A model generated the notes under the pieces. It was not told the DNA's origin. It did not search any database and saw only the letters and a list, made by a program, of their open reading frames with translations. DNA of 47,646 nucleotides from Leptospira sp. B5-022 (GTDB lineage Bacteria > Spirochaetota > Leptospiria > Leptospirales > Leptospiraceae): NCBI RefSeq assembly GCF_000347035.1, contig NZ_ANIJ01000029.1, positions 1 to 47,646 of the forward strand, written 5' to 3'. Of this stretch, positions 39,540-47,646 are shown piece after piece (position 1 is the first letter of the stretch; each line of letters opens with the position of its first letter). Both the position numbers and the translations under genes were made by a program.

Positions 39540-40637
39540 GTGTTTTTACGAAGCCTAAGGCTTCTCAATTTTAGAAATCACGAACAGATAAGCCTGGAGT
39601 TCCATTCCAGGCTTATTTTCTTTGTGGGAGAAAACGGAGAAGGAAAAACAAACTTACTCGAAGCGATTTCTATGATTTCTTGGTTGAAAAGTTTTAGGGA
39701 ATCCGAAGAAGGAAATTTAATTCGTTGGAACTCCGACGGATATTATATTAAAGGCGAAGTAGATCGTGATAATAAAAGAGAAATTTATGAATTAGGTTTT
39801 TCTAAAAAACCGGTCAGTCGTCGCAAACTTAAATTCAATCAAGAAGAAGTCAAAAAAAGATCCGACTTAGTGGGAAAATTCCTAAGCGTTTTAATGACTC
39901 CTTTGGATCTGATCATCGTAGAAGGAGGGCCATCCGAAAGAAGAAGATTTTTGGACAGTCTACTTTCTTCTTTAGATCCCTCTTATCTAAATGATCTAAT
40001 CGAATACAATCGTATCTTAAAACAAAGAAATGCACTTTTAAAAAGTGGATCATCAGATCCCGGGCTTTATGAGATTTGGAACCAAAGGCTGATCGAAAAA
40101 GGGGTCGGTATCTTTAACAAAAGAAAAGAATTCATTCTAGAATTCGATCCTATCTACAGAGAAAATCTAAAAAAACTCAGTGGAGGAAGAGACAATCTAA
40201 CTCTGGAATACAAACCCAGCTTTTCGAACTTGGATGATTTTAAGGAAACATTACTCAGGAATATCAACAGGGATCGAAAACTAGGTTATACTTCTGTCGG
40301 GATCCATAGGGACGATCTGTATATCGGTGAAGATAATCGCGATATTATGGATTTTGCTTCTCAAGGCCAAAAGAGAAGTACCGTAATTTCCCTAAAGGCG
40401 GCTGCATTCGAATATTATCGAAGGAAGTTGGGCAGGACCCCTATTCTTTTGATTGATGATGTGATCCGAGAGTTGGATGTAAAAAGAAGAGAATATTTTG
40501 TGGATCTCGTTTTGAATTCCGGACAGGCTTTTTTCACTACTACGGACCTAGAAGGTATCTCCGATTATGTGGGAAGATTAGAAGATGAAAAGCAGATCTT
40601 TTTAGTGAAGAACGGTTTAGTCTCTAAATACCAATGA
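39540..40637 (+). CDS. recF: DNA repair ATPase RecF
   Basis: SMC-like ATPase that acts with RecO and RecR at gaps, 365 aa. Walker [17 protein letters not shown] is at about 27-42, the ABC-type signature lies in [16 protein letters not shown], and Walker B is [14 protein letters not shown]. Opening [20 protein letters not shown] is typical. The GTG start follows dnaN by 13 nt; the stop overlaps the DUF721 start by 4 nt (ATGA). Confidence 0.96.
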   Translation: MFLRSLRLLNFRNHEQISLEFHSRLIFFVGENGEGKTNLLEAISMISWLKSFRESEEGNLIRWNSDGYYIKGEVDRDNKREIYELGFSKKPVSRRKLKFNQEEVKKRSDLVGKFLSVLMTPLDLIIVEGGPSERRRFLDSLLSSLDPSYLNDLIEYNRILKQRNALLKSGSSDPGLYEIWNQRLIEKGVGIFNKRKEFILEFDPIYRENLKKLSGGRDNLTLEYKPSFSNLDDFKETLLRNINRDRKLGYTSVGIHRDDLYIGEDNRDIMDFASQGQKRSTVISLKAAAFEYYRRKLGRTPILLIDDVIRELDVKRREYFVDLVLNSGQAFFTTTDLEGISDYVGRLEDEKQIFLVKNGLVSKYQ

Positions 40638-41095
40638 AAGAAGAATCTAAAATACAAAGAATTGATCCGCAAGAGTTCAAAAACGTTCTTCAAAATTTGG
40701 GCTTAACGGAAGAAAGTTTATCGGAGAAGATCGCAGTTCAAACTTTAGCAAAACGTTGGGTCGACATAATAGGTCCTGTATATGCAAATCATTCAGAACC
40801 ATTTGCTCTTAACGGAGATACATTGGTGATCCTAACGGTTCACTCTGCATACAAACAAGAGATCCTTTTTATGAGAAAGAGGATCTTAAGTTATTCCGCT
40901 CGTTACTTAGGAAGAGATGTCGTAAAAAAAATAGAAATAAGGATCGGTAATCTCGTTTCTAAAAGACAAAAATCGCCTTCCTATACCGCGGATAAAACCG
41001 GATTGGAGGGCAAACAGAACCTAGTTTCTTTAGCCGAAAAAGAAACCGATCCTATTGCGAAAAAAAGACTTTTAGAGCTGATAGAATATCTCTGA
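40634..41095 (+). CDS. DUF721 (DciA-like) protein
   Basis: 153 aa. The central part, [20 protein letters not shown], then [20 protein letters not shown] and [11 protein letters not shown], matches the DUF721 fold. Members of this family include DciA, which assists loading of replicative helicase in bacteria lacking DnaC/DnaI, and Leptospira has no recognised dnaC here. Its place directly after recF, overlapping by ATGA, and before gyrB is found in many bacteria. The role as helicase operator is inferred from the family. Confidence 0.83.
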   Translation: MKEESKIQRIDPQEFKNVLQNLGLTEESLSEKIAVQTLAKRWVDIIGPVYANHSEPFALNGDTLVILTVHSAYKQEILFMRKRILSYSARYLGRDVVKKIEIRIGNLVSKRQKSPSYTADKTGLEGKQNLVSLAEKETDPIAKKRLLELIEYL

Positions 41096-41167
41096 GAAGG
41101 ATATTCTTTATTGAAATACCTTCGAATTTCCTTGCCTCCTTAGCCAATTTAGGAAAACTATTCATAG

Positions 41168-43096
<1,929 letters not shown>

Positions 43097-43126
43097 TATA
43101 TTGGTAATAGGAAATTCTAAATAAAA

Positions 43127-45640
43127 ATGAGCGAAGAGCTAGAGAACGAAACAAAAACTTTAGGATTCAGCCTTTCTTCCCGTCCTGATATCGGTGATGC
43201 ATTGAAGAATGGTGTCAGGGTAATTCCTGTCGAAATCGAAGACCAGATGAAGGAAGCCTACCTCGGTTATGCGATGAGTGTAATTGTGGGAAGGGCTTTG
43301 CCTGACGTGAGAGACGGTTTGAAACCGGTTCATAGACGTATTCTACATGCAATGAATGAAAGGGCCTGGAGAAGTGACAGACCCTACGTTAAATGTGCAA
43401 AAATTGTCGGAGAAGTATTAGGTAATTATCACCCGCACGGAGATAGCTCGGTATACGATGCATTAGTGCGAATGGTCCAAGATTTTTCCCTTAGAGTTCC
43501 TCTCATAGACGGGCAGGGAAACTACGGATCTATCGACGGAGACAACCCTGCAGCATACCGATACACGGAAGCAAGACTCGCAAAAGTTGCAGAAGAACTT
43601 TTAAGAGATATCGAAAAGGAAACCGTTAATTTTTCTCCGAACTTCGATGATACCAAACAGCAACCTGATGTACTCCCTGCAAATTTTCCTAACTTATTAG
43701 TAAACGGTTCTTCCGGGATTGCGGTAGGGATGGCTACAAACATTCCTCCTCATAACTTGAGGGAAACGATAGAAGCGGTTATCACCGTAATTAAAAATCC
43801 TGACGTAAGTATATCGGAAATTCTTAAAATAATGCCGGGTCCGGATTTCCCTACCGGTGGTACGATTATCGGCGGAGAAGGTTTACTATCCGCATATCAT
43901 TCCGGTAAAGGTTCGATCCGGATCCGTTCTAAAGTAGAAATCGAAGAGAATAAAAAAGGAAGAGAAGTAATCGTCGTTACTGAAATTCCTTACCAAGTAA
44001 ATAAGAAGACTCTTCTTGAAAGGATCGGTGAGCTTGTTAACGAAAAACAGATCGAAGGAATTTCCGAAATTTTAGATCTATCCGATAGGAAAGGGATCAG
44101 AGTAGAGATCCATATTAAAAAAGATGCAAATGCTCAGGTCATCCTAAACCAACTCTTAAAACTTACCCAACTTCAAGTAAGTTACGGGATCACGATGCTT
44201 GCGATCTTGGATAATAAACCTAAGATTTTCAATATTAAGGAGATCCTGGTTGCTTATTCTATCCACAGAAAAGAGGTAATCGTTCGTAGAACTCAATTCG
44301 ATCTAGATAAGGCAGAAAAACGCGCACATATCTTGGAAGGATTGAAGATCGCTCTCGAAAATATTGAAGAAGTGATCAAAGTCATCCGTGCGTCTAAAAA
44401 TGCTGCGGAAGCAAAAGAACAGTTGATGGCTCGATTCGTTCTTTCGGATGTCCAAGCTGACGCGATTCTGGAGATGAGACTGCAAAGATTAACTTCTTTG
44501 GAAGTCCAAAAGGTAATCGACGAGTTGGAAGAAGTCCGAGCTCTGATTATGGATCTAAAAGATATTCTCGCAAAACCGGAAAGAGTTTCCGACATAGTTT
44601 GTACTGAATTGTCCGAGGTTTCTGAAAAATTCGGAAATAAAAGAAAAACAGATATCAGCTTAGAAAGTGTGGAGTCTTCTTCTTTCAATGCAGAAGATCT
44701 GATTGCCGACGAAGATGTCGTATTACAAATTACTTATGATCAATTCATAAAAAGACTTCCTCTGGATACTTTCAAAAGACAGAGAAGAGGTGGAAAAGGG
44801 ATCCAAGGACTTTCTCAAAAACGAGAAGATGTTGTCAAGATCATGAAAACCGCCATGACCCACGACAATGTGATGTTCTTCTCGAATACCGGAAAAGTCT
44901 ATATGATGAAGGCGTACGAACTTCCTCAAGCTTCCAAAGAAGCCAGAGGAAAATCCTTGAAGGCAATTATAGGACTCGGCGAGAACGAAACTGTTTCTGC
45001 AATCTTCACTTTCAAAGAAGAAGATAAAGGAAAAGATCTACTACTCGTAACCAAGAACGGCTTTATCAAACGAGTCGAATTGTCCGAATTCGGTAACGTT
45101 AAAAAATCAGGTATTATTGCGATCGGCCTTAGGGATGGAGACCAACTCATCGAAGTAATCTCCGTAGAAAAAGGAGATAACGTAATGATCTTCTCAGCAA
45201 ATGGACTTGCGCTTAGGATCGAAATGGATACGATCCGAGCGCAAGGACGAACTGCCCAAGGTGTAACCGGGATGAGACTCTCCAAAGAGGATGCAATCGT
45301 AGGACTTTCTAAAGTGGTAGAAGGCGACGATATATTCGTGATCTCGGAGAACGGTTACGGAAAACGTCTAGGCTTCGAGGAGTTCGGAACCAAAGGAAGA
45401 GGGGGCAAAGGAATGGCCTTCTTAAAAGTGGGAGAGAAAAACGGCGCCGCTGTCGCTGTTAGTTCCGTCGGAGAAGAGGATGAGATCATCTTAGTAACTC
45501 AGCAAGGAATGGTTATCCGAACTGAGGCGAACCAAATCTCTAAAATGGGAAGAACTGCAGTGGGAGTCAGAGTCGTAGACATCAAGGACAACGATAGAGT
45601 CCAAGATTGTACTGTAATCCGCGAAAGTAAGGAAAAATGA
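43127..45640 (+). CDS. gyrA: DNA gyrase subunit A
   Basis: DNA-cleaving subunit, 837 aa. Catalytic Tyr is Y146 in AAYRYTEARL. The quinolone region reads HPHGDSSVYDALVRM: the Ser equivalent to E. coli S83 and the Asp equivalent to D87 are both present, with Ser for Ala at the adjacent site, so no common resistance change is seen. The C-terminal wrapping domain contains a complete GyrA-box QRRGGKG, which identifies gyrase rather than topoisomerase IV. The ATG is preceded by a weak ribosome binding site, and the stop overlaps the dus start by 4 nt. Confidence 0.97.
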   Translation: MSEELENETKTLGFSLSSRPDIGDALKNGVRVIPVEIEDQMKEAYLGYAMSVIVGRALPDVRDGLKPVHRRILHAMNERAWRSDRPYVKCAKIVGEVLGNYHPHGDSSVYDALVRMVQDFSLRVPLIDGQGNYGSIDGDNPAAYRYTEARLAKVAEELLRDIEKETVNFSPNFDDTKQQPDVLPANFPNLLVNGSSGIAVGMATNIPPHNLRETIEAVITVIKNPDVSISEILKIMPGPDFPTGGTIIGGEGLLSAYHSGKGSIRIRSKVEIEENKKGREVIVVTEIPYQVNKKTLLERIGELVNEKQIEGISEILDLSDRKGIRVEIHIKKDANAQVILNQLLKLTQLQVSYGITMLAILDNKPKIFNIKEILVAYSIHRKEVIVRRTQFDLDKAEKRAHILEGLKIALENIEEVIKVIRASKNAAEAKEQLMARFVLSDVQADAILEMRLQRLTSLEVQKVIDELEEVRALIMDLKDILAKPERVSDIVCTELSEVSEKFGNKRKTDISLESVESSSFNAEDLIADEDVVLQITYDQFIKRLPLDTFKRQRRGGKGIQGLSQKREDVVKIMKTAMTHDNVMFFSNTGKVYMMKAYELPQASKEARGKSLKAIIGLGENETVSAIFTFKEEDKGKDLLLVTKNGFIKRVELSEFGNVKKSGIIAIGLRDGDQLIEVISVEKGDNVMIFSANGLALRIEMDTIRAQGRTAQGVTGMRLSKEDAIVGLSKVVEGDDIFVISENGYGKRLGFEEFGTKGRGGKGMAFLKVGEKNGAAVAVSSVGEEDEIILVTQQGMVIRTEANQISKMGRTAVGVRVVDIKDNDRVQDCTVIRESKEK

Positions 45641-46590
45641 TCCGCATCGGTTCTGTCGAAATTCCCGGTTGGTTGGCCATGTCGCCGATGGCCGGGATCA
45701 GTGATACCCCGACCAGAACCATGGCCCGCAGATACGGATCTGCTTTTTCATACACTGAGTTCGTTTCCACCGACAGCCTTGCAGTGGGCTCTAAAAAGGC
45801 TTTATCTTTATTACGTTTTCGTGAAGAAGAAAGACCGATCACTTTTCAGATCTTCGGCAATAAGCTGGAGATTATTGTAGATGCTGCAAAGAGAATTCGT
45901 GAATTAAATCCTGATATCATAGACCTGAACATGGGTTGCCCTGCTAGAAATGTTTCTATGCGAGGATCCGGAGTGGGACTTCTCCGCAAGCCTATTTATG
46001 CAGGAAAAATCATAGAAGAAATGCGGAAGGCGTTGGATATCCCCGTAACCGCGAAGATCCGTTTGGGCTGGGATGATTCCTCCAGAAACTATATGGAAGT
46101 ATCCCGGATCTTAGAAGAGTCCGGAGTGATGGCAATTTCCGTGCATGGACGGACTCGAGAGATGGGTTATTCCGGAAAAGCGGATTGGGATGCGATTGCA
46201 GATATAAAATCCGAAAGAAAGGTGCCTATTTTCGGAAACGGAGATATAAGCAGCTACGAAGAGGCTGTTCGTAGAAAGGAAGAATCTAAAGTGGATGGGG
46301 TTCTTATAGGAAGGAATTCCATCGGAAATCCATGGATATTCTCCAATATTAAAAAAGAAGATCTAAGTTTCGAAGAGATCGTATCAACTACTTTGAATCA
46401 TTTGCAGTTGATGAGGGAAACATTCGGAGACAAATATGGATTGATCCTTCTCCGCAAACATTTGGTGCGTTATATACAATCCAGGAAAGAAGTGGAGTCG
46501 ATGCGACTCGAACTTCTTAAATGTGAAGATCCGGAGAAATTGATCTCAATGCTGCATGAGGCGCAAAACAATTTAATCTTAGCCTCTTGA
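45637..46590 (+). CDS. tRNA-dihydrouridine synthase
   Basis: FMN-dependent tRNA modifier, 317 aa. Motifs: MSPMAGISDTPTRTMARRYG (FMN site), LNMGCPARNV with the catalytic Cys of NMGCP, HGRTREMGYSGKADW, and GNGDISSYEEA. The overall pattern is closest to DusB. The ATG overlaps the gyrA stop (ATGA), so it is translated from the gyrase message although its function is unrelated. Confidence 0.93.
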   Translation: MIRIGSVEIPGWLAMSPMAGISDTPTRTMARRYGSAFSYTEFVSTDSLAVGSKKALSLLRFREEERPITFQIFGNKLEIIVDAAKRIRELNPDIIDLNMGCPARNVSMRGSGVGLLRKPIYAGKIIEEMRKALDIPVTAKIRLGWDDSSRNYMEVSRILEESGVMAISVHGRTREMGYSGKADWDAIADIKSERKVPIFGNGDISSYEEAVRRKEESKVDGVLIGRNSIGNPWIFSNIKKEDLSFEEIVSTTLNHLQLMRETFGDKYGLILLRKHLVRYIQSRKEVESMRLELLKCEDPEKLISMLHEAQNNLILAS

Positions 46591-46658
46591 TTCGCCGGAT
46601 TGAGATTGACAAAGATTTTCTAAAATAAGCTCATAATTCGATTTTAGGAGAAAGTTAA

Positions 46659-47414
46659 ATGAGACTTGGCAAATTCTCAATAAATGCGGCCACAATATTA
46701 GTGCTGCTTGCTCTAATCGCATGTGATAAAAAGAAGGAAGAGACCCCTGTCGCTCAAATTGTAGGAACAAAATATTCAGGCTGGGACCAATGGGTTTATA
46801 AAAAACCTGGAACAACCGAAAAATCGGAACAAGTCACTCTTGTATACGGAAACGAGGAAGTAAACGGACTTGAAATCGTTTCTCACGAATCGACCGACGC
46901 AAAAGGAAATAAGACTGTAACCGAATATCTGAAATTGAAGACTGTAGACGGCAAAGAGGGCTACGGACTTTTGAAAAATTTCTTTGATGCGGTCCTCTTT
47001 ATAGTAGGAGACGGGGACACTGCATTCGCTAAAAATTCACTGACTTCTCCTTCTAAAGGAAAATTGGAAAAAGGTATGTCTTGTTTCGAATCGGAAGCGA
47101 GCGGTGAATTTTCCAAAGTTCGATGTAACGGTTCTATCGTAAAGACTGGAAAGTTAAACAATCTTCATGATGTTTGGATCCAAGGAGCTTCTTCCAATAT
47201 TTCCAGAGATCCGCTTTTAGGTGACAGTATTAGAAATCTTAAATTAGCTAGCAGCAAACTGATCGAGTCGGATAAAACATCCGATCCTGCAAAACAAGAG
47301 GAGTTAAAAAAAGCTGCTGCTTCTGCTTTAAAAACAGTAGTGGAAAAAGGAGATGTCTACTCAGAATCCGCTCATACAATTGCAAATGAATACGGATTAA
47401 CTCTGTCCGAATAA
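46659..47414 (+). CDS. Lipoprotein of unknown function
   Basis: 251 aa. Signal peptide with lipobox LIAC (Cys at residue 22) followed by DKKKEE, typical of leptospiral lipoproteins. The middle holds a beta-rich domain (TKYSGWDQWVYKK, VNGLEIVSHESTDAKGNK), one Cys pair (about residues 146 and 159) that could form a disulfide, and a Ser/Ala/Lys-rich helical C-terminus (LIESDKTSDPAKQEELKK). AGGAG precedes the ATG. I do not recognise a named member. It is monocistronic, ending in the terminator at 47448. Confidence 0.8.
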   Translation: MRLGKFSINAATILVLLALIACDKKKEETPVAQIVGTKYSGWDQWVYKKPGTTEKSEQVTLVYGNEEVNGLEIVSHESTDAKGNKTVTEYLKLKTVDGKEGYGLLKNFFDAVLFIVGDGDTAFAKNSLTSPSKGKLEKGMSCFESEASGEFSKVRCNGSIVKTGKLNNLHDVWIQGASSNISRDPLLGDSIRNLKLASSKLIESDKTSDPAKQEELKKAAASALKTVVEKGDVYSESAHTIANEYGLTLSE

Positions 47415-47447
47415 TTAAAAAATAGATTTACGTTCGTTCGAATAAAG

Positions 47448-47472
47448 GCCCTCGGATTTCCGGGGGTTTTTT
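47448..47472 (+). terminator. Rho-independent terminator
   Basis: CCCTCGG/CCGGGGG stem with an ATTT loop, one T-G wobble, then TTTTTT. It lies 34 bp after the lipoprotein stop. Confidence 0.85.
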
Positions 47473-47504
47473 GTATTTAATAATGTAAAACTACTAAACC
47501 GAGA

Positions 47505-47646
47505 TTACTTACCGATTTCTTGAACTTTAGCGACTAGAGCGTTGCGTCCACCTGGAAATTTAGCGTAAATAACACACTGGCATTCTTCCCAGTTGTCTTT
47601 AGAAACATCATTAGGATCGGAACCTGGACCGGTAGCTTTACACTCG
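47505..47646 (-). CDS. 3' end of an unidentified gene (partial)
   Basis: The final 47 codons of a minus-strand gene that continues past the window edge. Readable are CKATGPGSDPNDVSKDNWEE, CQCVIYAKFPGGRN and the ending VAKVQEIGK. It has three Cys, two of them as a CQC pair, and an acidic/Asn-rich part. The gene starts outside the window, so neither its start nor its signal peptide can be seen. It may encode another small exported or lipoprotein-type product. It converges on the lipoprotein gene across the terminator. Confidence 0.55.
   Translation of the reverse strand, partial: ECKATGPGSDPNDVSKDNWEECQCVIYAKFPGGRNALVAKVQEIGK

Noticed and set aside
46606..46637. TTGACA at 46606 with CATAAT as promoter for the lipoprotein gene
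   Set aside because: The spacer would be 20 bp, too long for a standard promoter, and no better -10 was found at proper distance.

Overview
The window looks like chromosomal DNA around the replication origin of a spirochaete, most probably a Leptospira. This assignment rests on recognising the gene set and protein sequences, not on a database search. The clues are a plastidic-type ferredoxin-NADP+ reductase, lpxD, a dnaA-dnaN-recF-DUF721-gyrB-gyrA order, a bactofilin next to a degenerate LytM-type protein, spirochaete-like lipoprotein signals and frequent TTG/GTG starts. The species cannot be fixed from sequence alone.

Layout. 1-378: two tandem copies of a 190-bp structured repeat. 412-7390 (minus strand): a six-gene cluster that looks persulfide/sulfide responsive. 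It holds a CstR-like repressor (7089-7355), a small YgaP/DUF2892 membrane protein, a TolC-type channel, an RND pump, a sulfide:quinone-oxidoreductase-like flavoprotein and a 64-aa conserved-looking protein. Three 16-bp ATACC-N6-GGTAT type operators sit on the two promoters. 7475-15788: an exported protein, an acyl-CoA ligase, a Bcr/CflA transporter, lpxD, FNR, a PC4-like protein and a VWA-STAS protein. 15862-18776: tadA, dnaX, ybaB, recR. 18773-24639 (minus): outer-membrane barrel, solute-binding protein, OmpA-like protein, serS, tatD. 24744-26592: degenerate M23 protein, bactofilin and DUF327, translationally linked. 26589-30955 (minus): thioesterase, parB, parA, rsmG, M20 peptidase. 31266-32582: an exported protein, two parS sites, a terminator and the wreck of a methyltransferase gene. 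32583-36467: mnmG, ilvE, holB. 36772-46590: dnaA, a putative oriC, dnaN, recF, a DUF721/DciA-like gene, gyrB, gyrA, dus. The end holds a lipoprotein and the 3' end of a gene running off the window.

How the parts fit. The right half is the replication-segregation core: the initiator with AT-rich sequence carrying DnaA-box-like motifs between dnaA and dnaN, sliding clamp, clamp-loader subunits (dnaX, holB), RecF/RecR repair proteins, gyrase, and ParA/ParB with two parS sites about 4-6 kb from the origin. The left cluster is the most distinctive accessory unit. It joins sulfide oxidation, a small membrane protein and an RND-TolC export system, with no periplasmic adaptor gene in the cluster, under a repressor whose metal/sulfur-site residues match CstR (Cys, no His, Cys) rather than copper-sensing CsoR.

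No tRNA, rRNA, CRISPR array, IS element or prophage was recognised.
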